From: Proteobacteria bacterium UBA7415
GTDB taxonomy: Bacteria > Pseudomonadota > Gammaproteobacteria > Arenicellales > Arenicellaceae
Direction: 5' to 3'
DNA: 64,000 nucleotides
Assembly (NCBI GenBank): GCA_002470515.1
Contig: DKML01000031.1
Location: 62,001-126,000, forward strand
The notes beneath the pieces are model-generated. The model saw only the letters and a program-made list of their open reading frames with translations. It searched no databases and was not told where the DNA came from. Shown piece after piece: positions 8,605 to 18,161 of this stretch (positions are counted from its first letter, which is position 1; each line of letters opens with the position of its first letter). Both the position numbers and the translations under genes were made by a program.

Positions 8605-9437
8605 AAACGATACGAACGATCATTGTCGATGATGAGTCATTGGCCTTGGACCTTCTAAGAGCTTATTTGAGCCGCTATCCGCAGGTAGAAATTATCGCTG
8701 AATGTCAAAATGGACGACAAGCAATTGCCAAGGCCAATGAGCTACAGCCAGACTTAATGTTTTTAGACATTCAAATGCCAGAGCTAACAGGCTTTGACGT
8801 TATTAAAAACATACAAGCGGACATTATGCCTTTAGTTGTGTTTGTCACCGCTTACGACCATTACGCGCTCGAGGCGTTTGACGTCTATGCGGTTGATTAT
8901 TTACTTAAGCCCTTAGACCAAGATCTGCTCGAACGAGCCCTAAGTCGTTGCCAGAGTCGCTTAGTGGTTAACGGTGCATCCAACAAATCCGAAATAATTG
9001 AGGCGTTGCATAAGATTAGTGACGGAAATACTGGGGTATCTTCCTCCAACTTACATAAGGCTTCATCGGTTCAAAGCGCTGAACTCAGCGCTCCTCAAGA
9101 ATGGAAAAAAATCATCATCAAAGACCGTGATGCTATCAACTTAATAAATCAGGAAAACATAGACTGGGTAGATGCTGCGGGCGATTACATGTGTATTCAT
9201 ACTGGTGGGCAAACACACATTATGCGCAGCACTCTCAAATCACTGCTAGACCAACTAAACCCACAACTGTTTCAAAGAGTTCACCGATCAACAATTGTGA
9301 ATCTTACGCGCATCCAAAAAATCATTCCGTGCGCGAAAGGCGAATATTTCTTAGAACTCGACAACAATGAACGCATCAAGGTAAGCCGTAATTTTAAGAA
9401 CCCAATTCAGAAACTCATCGCGAAACACGCGAATTAG
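8601..9437 (+). CDS. LytTR-family response regulator
   Basis: A 278-residue cytoplasmic regulator. The N-terminal receiver domain has the acidic pair Asp10-Asp11, phospho-acceptor Asp56 in MFLDIQMPE and the conserved Lys in LLKPLD. A linker of about 50 residues leads to a C-terminal LytTR DNA-binding domain with VDAAGDYMCIH, FQRVHRSTIVN and the terminal basic VSRNFKN. Its start overlaps the kinase stop (ATGA), so the two form one translationally coupled unit. The likely targets are the flanking beta-glucan genes, an inference from position only. Confidence 0.95.
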   Translation: MKTIRTIIVDDESLALDLLRAYLSRYPQVEIIAECQNGRQAIAKANELQPDLMFLDIQMPELTGFDVIKNIQADIMPLVVFVTAYDHYALEAFDVYAVDYLLKPLDQDLLERALSRCQSRLVVNGASNKSEIIEALHKISDGNTGVSSSNLHKASSVQSAELSAPQEWKKIIIKDRDAINLINQENIDWVDAAGDYMCIHTGGQTHIMRSTLKSLLDQLNPQLFQRVHRSTIVNLTRIQKIIPCAKGEYFLELDNNERIKVSRNFKNPIQKLIAKHAN

Positions 9438-9512
9438 TCGTGCTTTATATTTAGCTTTGCCCAGCACTAAACTCTACTATTAGTTGTCCCTGCTCTATGC
9501 TTAGTCTCTAAC

Positions 9513-11345
9513 TTAGCGCCCGTAATTCAATCCAAATCCAAACGGAAATAGCGGGTCGTAATTTTGATCCCCTACATTCAGTTCAGCCTTAGCTTCTTTA
9601 GGCCAAGAAAACGACAGTTTTCCCTGAAAATCAAAATCCCCAAGTAAAACGTCAGCAACACCTTGGCCTTCTGAGCCCGGCAACCAGGCTGCGACAAAGC
9701 TAGCCACTTCATCAAGTTCCTTATTTATAATCAGAGGTCGTCCAGACAGTAAAACGGCAATTACAGGAACGCCCCTGCTGCTAATGTTTTTAATGGTTGC
9801 TAGATCCTCAGGGTGCGACTCAGCGAGTTCGAGTGTGCGTCCATAGGGTTCAAGAATTTTCATCAACCCTTTTATTTGTGAACCCGCTTCGACCAACACA
9901 TTATCGCCGTAACGAACATCACCCATACCTTCGGCATAAGGCCGTTCACCAATTACCACAACCGCCACATCATGCAGTGTAGGGTCGGCATCTAAACCTA
10001 AGCCATCTTCACTGAGTACGGCATTAGCTGCTTGGTTCTTGATACCTTCCCATACCGAGGTACCGCCAACAATTGATTCGTTATCTTGCACGCCCTGCCA
10101 CGCTACAGTAAAGCCACCGCATTGGTGGCCGCGATTGTCTGCACTTTTACCAGCCACTAGAATTCTGGCTTGTTTTTTAAGTGGCAGTAATTCATCTTGG
10201 TTTTTTAACAGAACCATAGATTTACGTACGGCTTCGCGAGCAATCTCTCTATGCTGATCTGCACCGAATGAGTCACTGTTTGACCACGGGCGCTCTTGTG
10301 GACGCGGCTTTTCAAAGAGACCTGCCGCAAACTTTGTTAACAAAATCCTACGCACCGCATCATCGATACGTTGCATAGACACTGTGCCATTTAGAACATG
10401 GTTGCGAACGTGGCTAATAAATTCAATCCACTCGACCGATACCATAAACATATCAATGCCGGCGTTTACACCTTTACCAACTGCATCGTAGTAATCCTCT
10501 GAGAGATAGTCGATGCCATCCCAATCTGAAATGATGAAACCCTCGAACCCCATTTCATCCTTTAGCACATCGGTTAATAATTGTTTATGACCGTGGCATT
10601 TATCGCCATTCCAACTATTAAATGATGCCATTACGGTCAGAACCCCGGCATCAATCGCGGGCTGGTAAGGCCGCATATGAACATCTCGTAGCTCGCCTAA
10701 AGAAAGCGTTGTTTCTCCTTGATCAATACCATGAGTCGTTCCGCCATCTCCAACCCAGTGTTTAACACAGGCGGCTACACCGTCGTCGCCTAAATCACTT
10801 TGCATACCTTCTACAAATGGGGCGGCATAGGAGGTTACTAACTGAGTATCTTCTGAGTAACTTTCGTACGTTCGCCCCCAGTGATCATTGCGCGCAACAG
10901 CAAGAGTTGGAGCAAAGGTCCAATCTACGCCACATGCTAGTATTTCACGTGCCGTTGCTTGCGCTATGCGTTTAAGTAGGTCTGGGTCGCGCGTAGCACC
11001 TAAACCTATGTTATGCGGGAACACAGTCGCACCGAGAACATTGCTATTGCCGTGAATCGCGTCTACACCATAGATAAGCGGAATAGCGAGGTGCTGCTCG
11101 TCCTCTTCCATTGACGCGACCCAGTAGGCATCGTTCATATCTACCCAGTCCGCTGGCTTGTTTTCACCTGGACACGAGCCACCGCCACTAAGGACAGAGC
11201 CTAGGTGATATGCCTTCACGTCTTCAGGCGTGCACGCCATACGTTCAGGTTGAGTCATTTGACCGATCTTTTGATCTAAGGTCATACGCGAGAGAAGAGT
11301 TTCAACGCGTGCTTTCAATACGGGGGCATGTAGTGGGGAAGTCAT
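9513..11345 (-). CDS. GH3 beta-glucosidase, ExoP-like, without signal peptide
   Basis: A glycoside hydrolase family 3 enzyme of 610 residues releasing glucose from beta-glucan oligosaccharides. The N-terminal barrel carries IYGVDAIHGNSNV and the nucleophile Asp274 in GFIISDWDGIDY. The C-terminal sandwich runs to FPFGFGLNYGR. It resembles marine exo-1,3/1,4-beta-glucanases of the ExoP type, but it lacks their signal peptide and extra C-terminal domain, so it is predicted to be cytoplasmic. AGGA lies 7 bases before the ATG. It lies downstream of a second GH3 gene on the same strand (45 bases apart), probably one operon. Confidence 0.93.
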   Translation of the reverse strand: MTSPLHAPVLKARVETLLSRMTLDQKIGQMTQPERMACTPEDVKAYHLGSVLSGGGSCPGENKPADWVDMNDAYWVASMEEDEQHLAIPLIYGVDAIHGNSNVLGATVFPHNIGLGATRDPDLLKRIAQATAREILACGVDWTFAPTLAVARNDHWGRTYESYSEDTQLVTSYAAPFVEGMQSDLGDDGVAACVKHWVGDGGTTHGIDQGETTLSLGELRDVHMRPYQPAIDAGVLTVMASFNSWNGDKCHGHKQLLTDVLKDEMGFEGFIISDWDGIDYLSEDYYDAVGKGVNAGIDMFMVSVEWIEFISHVRNHVLNGTVSMQRIDDAVRRILLTKFAAGLFEKPRPQERPWSNSDSFGADQHREIAREAVRKSMVLLKNQDELLPLKKQARILVAGKSADNRGHQCGGFTVAWQGVQDNESIVGGTSVWEGIKNQAANAVLSEDGLGLDADPTLHDVAVVVIGERPYAEGMGDVRYGDNVLVEAGSQIKGLMKILEPYGRTLELAESHPEDLATIKNISSRGVPVIAVLLSGRPLIINKELDEVASFVAAWLPGSEGQGVADVLLGDFDFQGKLSFSWPKEAKAELNVGDQNYDPLFPFGFGLNYGR

Positions 11346-11390
11346 TCGCTTATCCTGTGTCTAATTTAATTGTAGATCTAATAATTATTG

Positions 11391-13607
11391 CTAGCTGTGG
11401 ATCTCAAAATCGGCCCAGAGCTCTGCATCGGAGCTGCCACCAATCCACACGTGGAATCTACCTGGTTCGGTAACGTGTTCCATTTTTCGATTATAAAAAG
11501 CAAGCTCGTCCGTATGTAAGGAGAACGAAATTCGCTTACGTTCACCCGGTTTTAAACTCACGCGTTTAAAGCCTCGCAATTCTTTTACCGGTCGCGTGAC
11601 ATTGCCGACCAGATCACGGACATACAATTGAACAATTTCTTCGGCAGCGCGTGATCCGGTATTAACGACATCCGCTGCAATGTCCATTGTCTCTCCAAGA
11701 GAGATACTTCGATGAGATGTGGTTATCTTCACGTACTTGATGTCGCCATAGGTCAGTCCAAATCCAAACGGAAATAGAGGTTTATAACCTGCATCCAGAT
11801 GGAATGACGTCATACCCAATGAGGTTTGTGATGCACGCGGCTCAACTTCTTCCATATTGAAACAGGTGTGATCTGTGGCAGGTCGTCCAGTATTTTTATG
11901 GGAATAGAAAATAGGCACTTGGCCAACCATCTTTGGGAAGGTCACTGGCAACTTACCCGATGGTGATTCAATACCGAATAATAGGTCAGCAATCGCTGGG
12001 CCACCCATAGTGCCTGGGTGCCATGCGTATAAAACTGCGTCTGCGTGATCTAATATATTCCCTATAGTCAAAGGGCGACCCGCCATTATGACAACAACAA
12101 CGGGTTTTCCTGCGCTGGCGACGGCTTTGATTAGCTCGGCCTGATGGCCCGGTAAATCAATATCCGCTCGCGAGTGAGCTTCACCAGACATAAAGGATTC
12201 TTCACCAACGACCACAATTACAGCATCTGACTTATTAGCTGCCGCTACCGCTTCTTCAAACCCGTCGTCATTATGACTTCGGGTTGTATCAAGCGCTTTG
12301 ACATAGTTAATGTCAACGGTTCGCCCAATCATTTCCTCAATGGCTTGCTTGCACGTGACACTGTGTTGCGCTTCGCCGTCAAAAACCCAGGTACCTAACT
12401 GCTCGTAACCATCGTCAGCTAAGGGTCCAATCACGGCGACAGAACCAAGATCTGCGTGCGATAGAGGAAGCACATGCCGCTCATTTTTAAGCAGAACACA
12501 ACTCATAACAGCTGCTTGCTTGGCGGCCTTTAGGGCAGACTTGTCAAGTAGGGCAACGTGTTCATCCGGGTCGGTATATGGCTTTTCGAATAAGCCGAGC
12601 TCAAATTTCAATTTAAGTACTCGAGCAACCATGGTGTCAATCTGCTCTATGGAGACTTTATCTTGAGCCACCAAATCCTCTAGATGGTCGTGATAGGACG
12701 AACTGGCCATTTCCATATCAATACCAGCCATCACCGCTTCATACGCGGCTTCTTCGTCATCATGAGTAAAACCATGCACACTCATCTCAACGATTGACTC
12801 CCAATCGCTGACGACCATCCCTTGGTACCCCCACTCCTTACGCAGCAGGTCGTCCATTAACCATGTGTTGCCCGTAGCAGGCACACCATTAAGGTCACAG
12901 AATGCCGACATAAATGAAGCCACACCAGCCTCAGCAACTCGCTTGAACGGCCTTAAATGGACGTTACGCATTTCGTTTTCAGGGATGTTCGCCGTGTTGT
13001 AATCGCGCCCACCTTCAGCCGCGCCATAGCCGGCAAAATGCTTAGCACAAGCCGCAATAGATCCAGGCTTAGAAAGATCATTAGACTGAAAACCCTTAAC
13101 CATGGCAGTACCCAATACACCACACAAGTAAGGATCTTCGCCAAGTGACTCAGCGATTCGGCCCCAACGAGGGTCTCGAGTAATATCGATCATTGGTGCA
13201 AAGGTCCAATTAACGCCTGCACTGGCTGCTTCGTTCGCGCTCACTCGAGCACCCGCTTCAATGATATCGGGGTCCCACGATGCAGCTTGACCTAACGGTA
13301 TAGGGAAAATAGTTTTAAACCCGTGAATCACATCACGACCAATCAGCAAAGGTATGCCGAGTCTACTTTCCTCCACACAAATACGCTGCATTTCGTTAAT
13401 GATATCAACATTGACTTCATTCAGGATCGAGCCCACACGACTCGCCCTTAATGATTCTGCTAGGTCATGGGGAATCGAATTGCCCCCACCTTGCAATTGA
13501 CTCATTTGGCCAATTTTTTCATCCAGCCCCATTTGCGAAATCAACTCCGCCACTCTCTTCTCTATACTTACTTGTGCGGTTGAAGTGATATTTGTAATTG
13601 CGCTCAT
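11391..13607 (-). CDS. GH3 beta-glucosidase, BglX-like, with fibronectin III-like domain
   Basis: A family 3 beta-glucosidase of 738 residues. The barrel domain has LLIGRDVIHGFKT and the nucleophile Asp268 in GMVVSDWESI. An alpha/beta sandwich follows with VVVGEESFMSGEA. A C-terminal fibronectin III-like domain begins near FPFGFGLTYGD (VQLYVRDLVGNVTRPVKEL). This order matches BglX, but there is no signal peptide, so action on imported oligosaccharides in the cytoplasm is expected. GAAGGG lies 7 bases before the ATG. It is first gene of a GH3 pair and divergent from the GPH permease, fitting a laminarin-oligosaccharide utilisation locus. Confidence 0.93.
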   Translation of the reverse strand: MSAITNITSTAQVSIEKRVAELISQMGLDEKIGQMSQLQGGGNSIPHDLAESLRASRVGSILNEVNVDIINEMQRICVEESRLGIPLLIGRDVIHGFKTIFPIPLGQAASWDPDIIEAGARVSANEAASAGVNWTFAPMIDITRDPRWGRIAESLGEDPYLCGVLGTAMVKGFQSNDLSKPGSIAACAKHFAGYGAAEGGRDYNTANIPENEMRNVHLRPFKRVAEAGVASFMSAFCDLNGVPATGNTWLMDDLLRKEWGYQGMVVSDWESIVEMSVHGFTHDDEEAAYEAVMAGIDMEMASSSYHDHLEDLVAQDKVSIEQIDTMVARVLKLKFELGLFEKPYTDPDEHVALLDKSALKAAKQAAVMSCVLLKNERHVLPLSHADLGSVAVIGPLADDGYEQLGTWVFDGEAQHSVTCKQAIEEMIGRTVDINYVKALDTTRSHNDDGFEEAVAAANKSDAVIVVVGEESFMSGEAHSRADIDLPGHQAELIKAVASAGKPVVVVIMAGRPLTIGNILDHADAVLYAWHPGTMGGPAIADLLFGIESPSGKLPVTFPKMVGQVPIFYSHKNTGRPATDHTCFNMEEVEPRASQTSLGMTSFHLDAGYKPLFPFGFGLTYGDIKYVKITTSHRSISLGETMDIAADVVNTGSRAAEEIVQLYVRDLVGNVTRPVKELRGFKRVSLKPGERKRISFSLHTDELAFYNRKMEHVTEPGRFHVWIGGSSDAELWADFEIHS

Positions 13608-13952
13608 TGAAGAACCCTTCTTTGAATTATTGTAAGACCGTATGACGGTCGCTTATTAATACGACAATACGGCAAATCGGGCGTGACACAACATCAACGA
13701 GATTAACAGGGCTAAGTGTGAGACAAGACGGATTGTCGTACACGCTTTAACAAAAGCAGAATTCAATAGCGCTCGCAAATCTAGCACTTACACTTTCTTT
13801 AGCCCTATTTATCTCAATTTCAGACCGCTTTGTCTCATTGTGGTTGTTTCTAATTCAGTTAGAAGTACTGTGAATAGAATTTGCCACTTTTACGACTCTC
13901 AGTTTTACAATTAAAGAGAGTCCAAATAATAATAAATAGGGTAACTATACTG
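13608..13952. other. Divergent intergenic region between GH3 and permease genes
   Basis: No gene is seen here. The stretch should hold promoters for both the GH3 pair (leftward) and the GPH permease (rightward). It contains the inverted repeat GACCG-TATGA-CGGTC at 13636-13650, close to the GH3 start, a possible operator. Two CAGTT-containing boxes near 13856 and 13900 lie 44 bases apart, which is loosely compatible with LytTR half-sites but too far from the consensus to claim. An AGGG about 11 bases before 13953 serves the permease start. Confidence 0.4.
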
Positions 13953-15350
13953 ATGAGCACAACGCAGCCTCACGCTATGCATGAAAAACTAAGCTTCAAA
14001 GAAAAACTGGGCTATGGCCTTGGTGATTCGGCATCGAACTTCTTCTTTCAAGTCTTCAATATCTTCCTTCTTTATTATTACACCGACGTGTTTGGTCTGG
14101 CACCCGCAGCCGTTGGGACGATGTTTTTGGTTACCAAAATTGTAGATGCCATCAGCGACCCGGTCATGGGACTGATTGCAGATAGAACCAAATCTCGTTG
14201 GGGTTCCTTCAGGCCATACATTCTCTGGATGGCTGTACCCTATGGAATATGCGGGTATTTAATGTTCGCAAGCCCAGAACTCACGGATTCTGGCAAGCTG
14301 ATTTATGCGTATGCAACCTATACAGCAATGATGCTGGCCTATACCGCCATCAACGTTCCTTACTCATCACTAATGGGTGTTATTTCACCGTTATCGAGTG
14401 AACGTACTAAAGTGTCTAGCTATCGATTTGTCTGCGCATTTCTGGCCGCATGGATCGTCGGCACGTTTGTTGGACCCCTTAAAAACCTTCTAGGCGGCGG
14501 TGACGAAGTACTCGGCTTTCGCTTAACCATGTTCATTTTTGCGATTATTTCCGTCGTTCTGTTGTGGATTACCTTCGCAACAACAAAAGAGCGCGTACCA
14601 CCACCCATTGACCGATCTACCGACATTAAGAAGGACTTGCGGGCACTGCTAAACAACGGCCCATGGATTGCGCTTTTCGTATCAGCCATAGCAGTCTTAA
14701 TGAATTTGGCAATACGTAATGGCGCGTTGCTCTATTACTTCAAGTACTACGTCGGTGACGACGGCACTGCGATCTTTCTGATTTTTGACAAGACTTCAGT
14801 ATTCCTGTCGCTCGGCTTACTTGCGATGGTATTAGGCGTTACGCTAACCAAGACATTGAGCGATCGATTTGAAAAACGCTCGTTGATGATAGCGCTCACG
14901 CTCTTTAATGCGCTTTCTATGGCGGCGTTCTTTTTTATCCCGCCAGAGTACTATTGGTTAATGGTGCTTGTTAACTGCATTGGTAGTTTTGCCAACGGCC
15001 CAACACCAGCCTTAGTATGGTCTATGTATGCTGATTGCGCCGATTACGGCGAATGGAAGTCTGGCCGCCGCACAACTGGACTGGTCTTCTCAACGGTTCT
15101 GTTTGCACAAAAAATGGGCTTAGCAATTGGTGCTGGCCTGGCCGGCATCATCTTGGGAATATTCGGTTTTGTGGCTAATGAAATGCAAAGCGAGGAAGCT
15201 CTATTTGGAATTCGTTTTATGTTTAGCATTATTCCAGCAATGCTTGCGATAGCGGGCACCATTGCCATTTTCTTCTACAAGATAGATCGAAAAACGATTA
15301 AGCAAATGGAAGCTGACTTAGCAGTCGTACATGCTAAACGCAGTACATAG
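13953..15350 (+). CDS. GPH-family sugar:cation symporter (MFS)
   Basis: An inner-membrane permease of about 465 residues with 12 predicted helices. It has the hallmarks of the glycoside-pentoside-hexuronide family: GYGLGDSASN and LLYYYTDVFG near the N-terminus, DAISDPVMGLIADRT in the first loop, and DCADYGEWKSGRR in the second half. The start is put at the ATG of 13953; a longer frame from 13881 lacks a ribosome site and adds a basic tail. Divergent from the two GH3 genes, it probably imports glucan oligosaccharides for them. It is a close paralog of the permease at 62046-63428 in the fructan locus. Confidence 0.93.
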   Translation: MSTTQPHAMHEKLSFKEKLGYGLGDSASNFFFQVFNIFLLYYYTDVFGLAPAAVGTMFLVTKIVDAISDPVMGLIADRTKSRWGSFRPYILWMAVPYGICGYLMFASPELTDSGKLIYAYATYTAMMLAYTAINVPYSSLMGVISPLSSERTKVSSYRFVCAFLAAWIVGTFVGPLKNLLGGGDEVLGFRLTMFIFAIISVVLLWITFATTKERVPPPIDRSTDIKKDLRALLNNGPWIALFVSAIAVLMNLAIRNGALLYYFKYYVGDDGTAIFLIFDKTSVFLSLGLLAMVLGVTLTKTLSDRFEKRSLMIALTLFNALSMAAFFFIPPEYYWLMVLVNCIGSFANGPTPALVWSMYADCADYGEWKSGRRTTGLVFSTVLFAQKMGLAIGAGLAGIILGIFGFVANEMQSEEALFGIRFMFSIIPAMLAIAGTIAIFFYKIDRKTIKQMEADLAVVHAKRST

Positions 15351-15360
15351 AATCCAACCT

Positions 15361-15396
15361 AGCAACTTAGTGCGGCGTTATTGCTTCTAAGTTGCT
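15361..15396 (+). other. Hairpin just downstream of the permease gene
   Basis: A perfect 10-base inverted repeat pairs AGCAACTTAG (15361-15370) with CTAAGTTGCT (15387-15396) across a 16-base loop. It begins 10 bases after the permease stop. An 11-base direct repeat (TTGCTTCTAAG, twice from 15381) overlaps its right arm. No T-run follows, so it is not a classic intrinsic terminator; it may protect the transcript end or help termination. Confidence 0.4.
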
Positions 15397-15598
15397 TCTA
15401 AGACTGTTTGTTAGCTTACTCTCATGTTCTTCAATGGCTGAACGGCTGTTGCTGAACATGATGAGTTTTAGGGCTAATTGATGGCTTAGCCTCTCCGTAA
15501 CTGACCGTCCCTAGATGCTTATCTATGCACTGGTGAAGCTTTCACAGCAACGCGGTATGATTCTGTGACCTCCTATACTTGCTCGGTTTGACTAACCC

Positions 15599-16405
15599 TT
15601 GAAAAACACTAATTGGCCGCAAAGAATTGTCTGTCTGACTGAGGAAACCACTGAGTTGTTGTATAGCATCGGTGAAGAACACCGCATCGTTGGCATATCT
15701 GGTTTTACAGTAAGGCCTGCACGAGCGCGCAAAGAGAAGCCTAAAGTCTCGGCGTTCACCAGCGCCAAGATCGACAAAATATTAGATCTGAAACCAGACT
15801 TGGTTTTGGGTTTCTCAGATCTCCAAGCTGATATAGCCGCAGAACTGATCAAACACGGCGTTGAAGTGTACGTGTTTAACCAACGATCACTAGCCGACAT
15901 ATCTCGAATGATGCGCGCTCTAGGGCGTTTGATTGACGCGGGAGACAAGACCGAACGTTTTGTTACTGACCTCGAAGACAATATGACCAGCATTCGAAAC
16001 AGAGTTGCTACTTATAGGGTTCGTCCTAAGGTCTATTTTGAAGAGTGGTTCGACCCCATTATTAGCGGCATAGGCTGGGTAAGTGAAATTATTGAGTTGT
16101 GTGGCGGCGAAGACTGCTTTGCCGAGAACGCAAAACATCAAGGCGGCGCGCAAAGAATAGTCGCTGACCCGCTGACGGTCGTAGAGCGGCATCCCGATAT
16201 TATTCTAGGCTCATGGTGTGGTCGACGCTTTCACCCACACAAAGTGGGCGAACGACCTGGTTGGGAACAGGTACCTGCTGTGTTAAACAACGACATCCAC
16301 GAAATAAAGTCGTCTATTATCTTACAACCCGGGCCAGCCGCACTAAGTGATGGGCTGACCGCTATCGACAAGATTATTAGCCAATGGGTTACTGAACGTT
16401 CGTAG
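15599..16405 (+). CDS. Cobalamin-type helical-backbone substrate-binding protein without signal peptide
   Basis: A 268-residue protein of the BtuF/FecB helical-backbone fold. It has RIVCLTEETTELLYSIGE at the N-terminus, VSAFTSAKIDKILDLKPDLVLGFSD in the first lobe, and FEEWFDPIISGIGWVSEIIELCGGEDCF in the second. BtuF-like proteins bind vitamin B12 or metal chelates, normally in the periplasm. This member has no signal peptide, as in a known subgroup of lone 'cobalamin-binding proteins', and no ABC permease or ATPase gene is adjacent. The start is TTG, with no good ribosome site and no alternative before the fold begins. The ligand is not proven. Confidence 0.78.
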   Translation: MKNTNWPQRIVCLTEETTELLYSIGEEHRIVGISGFTVRPARARKEKPKVSAFTSAKIDKILDLKPDLVLGFSDLQADIAAELIKHGVEVYVFNQRSLADISRMMRALGRLIDAGDKTERFVTDLEDNMTSIRNRVATYRVRPKVYFEEWFDPIISGIGWVSEIIELCGGEDCFAENAKHQGGAQRIVADPLTVVERHPDIILGSWCGRRFHPHKVGERPGWEQVPAVLNNDIHEIKSSIILQPGPAALSDGLTAIDKIISQWVTERS

Positions 16406-16434
16406 AACTCTCATTGTGTTGGACTATTTTCTAT

Positions 16435-17883
16435 CTATCTAACTAACTTTAGTTTCTGACCCGCTTTGAGCTCACCGTCTGGGTACATGCCGTTGACTAA
16501 CCGCAATGTTTCCTCTGGATATTCGCTAATATCTGACTTTCGAGCCAGTGATGAAAAGGTATCTCCAGGTTGAACAGTTATCAATTTCAGTGATTGGCCT
16601 TCAGCGAGGTTTTGCTCACTGCTTTTTAAGCTGCGCATATTTTTCGCTACTTCAAAAAATTCGCTATTCGGCAAAACCTTCTGCCCTAAACCGGCGACAA
16701 CATATGCTTGCCCGCCACGTTTAACGGCACTCACTAAAAATTGTTGCTGCTGACCGGTACGTTGATCCTGAACAGACGCCACACCTGTGTAAGCTTGCCC
16801 AAACGCTGAATCCACGTATTGAGCACTTTGCAAGTTTTGAAATTTAGAATTGAGATACTGAGCAGCGTTCATCTGTTCGCCCACATTATCCATTTGTATT
16901 CTGATAGCTTGAGTACGATCCGGTGCTATTGCATTGAGCATAGTCGGAGTGTTTTGCACACTCCAACCAACTGGAAACTCAATAAATAGATCGAGCGATT
17001 TATGATAAAACTTGTTGCCACGAGTAATTCCTTGAGCTTCGCTATCGCCATACGCCATGCCGTCGGTTAAACGAAGAAACCGCCCGCCATCATCACTGTT
17101 TGCATTCGGGTTTTTGAAACGCTTGGCAGCCTTAACAACTTCTTGCAATCGTTGATCGTTGCGCGGGTGAGTAGAGTAAACGCCATGATAAGCCTGCACA
17201 GTGCGACCCTCGGCACGAGCTCGTTCAGCCGCAAACAGCTCTTGATCCTTAAGTATGCCAATAACGCCAATCATGTCTTCGACATCATAGTTATTCTTAG
17301 CAATATACTCGGCTCCAAGACGATCTGACTCTAGCTCTTGGTTGCGCCCATAACCGCTCATTAGCGCGCCGCCCAACATTTGCGATAACTGCATTACTTC
17401 TTGGCTTCCAGTGAGGATAGCCGCGCCAATCGTTGCCACGCCAGCTATTTGTTGCTGCGCCGCGCGTTGAGCGCCATGTCGTGCAGTAACGTGTCCTATT
17501 TCATGACCAATCACGCCTGCAAGGTGTGACTCTTCGGTCATGTAAGCCATGATGCCTCGGGTCACATATACGTAACCTCCAGGTAGCGCAAACGCATTTA
17601 CTTGCGGGCTATCTAACAAAGTGAACGTAAATTTCAGATCTGGACGATGACTCTTAGCCGCTAACTTCTGACCTATTTCGTCTACATACGCCTGTAGCTC
17701 CGGGTCGTTGTACAGGCTGTACTCTTGCATTATCTGTTGGTGATACTGAGCGCCCGCTTTAAGCTCCCAATCTTCTGATAGAGCAAAGTTGCGTGACCCC
17801 GTGACTGGGTTCGTTGCGCATGCCGATAAAATGCTCAGCACGCCGAGTATAGAAACTGTTTTGATGAGTGACTTAATATACAT
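16435..17883 (-). CDS. M48-family metalloprotease lipoprotein with C-terminal LysM-like domain
   Basis: An envelope protease of about 482 residues. A lipoprotein signal ends in LSAC, followed by ATNPVTG as in the BepA/LoiP/YfgC group. The zinc site is VIGHEIGHVTARH (HExxH), with the third ligand in QELESDRLGAEY. The last 50 residues (VQPGDTFSSLARKSD, LKAGQKLKL) form a LysM-type peptidoglycan-binding domain. The family takes part in outer-membrane protein quality control. Two ATGs are present; GAGG is 7 bases before the second (17883), which is chosen. It stands alone on the minus strand. Confidence 0.93.
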   Translation of the reverse strand: MYIKSLIKTVSILGVLSILSACATNPVTGSRNFALSEDWELKAGAQYHQQIMQEYSLYNDPELQAYVDEIGQKLAAKSHRPDLKFTFTLLDSPQVNAFALPGGYVYVTRGIMAYMTEESHLAGVIGHEIGHVTARHGAQRAAQQQIAGVATIGAAILTGSQEVMQLSQMLGGALMSGYGRNQELESDRLGAEYIAKNNYDVEDMIGVIGILKDQELFAAERARAEGRTVQAYHGVYSTHPRNDQRLQEVVKAAKRFKNPNANSDDGGRFLRLTDGMAYGDSEAQGITRGNKFYHKSLDLFIEFPVGWSVQNTPTMLNAIAPDRTQAIRIQMDNVGEQMNAAQYLNSKFQNLQSAQYVDSAFGQAYTGVASVQDQRTGQQQQFLVSAVKRGGQAYVVAGLGQKVLPNSEFFEVAKNMRSLKSSEQNLAEGQSLKLITVQPGDTFSSLARKSDISEYPEETLRLVNGMYPDGELKAGQKLKLVR

Positions 17884-18161
17884 TTTCATTCCTCAATAAA
17901 TAAAATTCGGTTAAAGCCCGCAAAGCCTAAGGGTAGTTTCGTTACCCAGAGTCAGGGCTTTTGGTTTAGCTAGGCAATTAGGTAATTTGACTAAGCAAAT
18001 ATTTGGCGTTTAAGAATACATCGACTTGACACACGAAATTGCTATGAACATAGCCTTTTCACAACATTTTACGCTTGGGCTATTTAACGTCCTACATTGA
18101 ATACCCCGCTTTAAACGTCTAACTTGCGCCCTAGATCCAATGGCTATACATCTGATATAGC

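Noticed and set aside
13850..13910. Two CAGTT boxes as LytTR half-sites
   Set aside because: The spacing of 44 bases and poor match to the consensus make this no better than chance.
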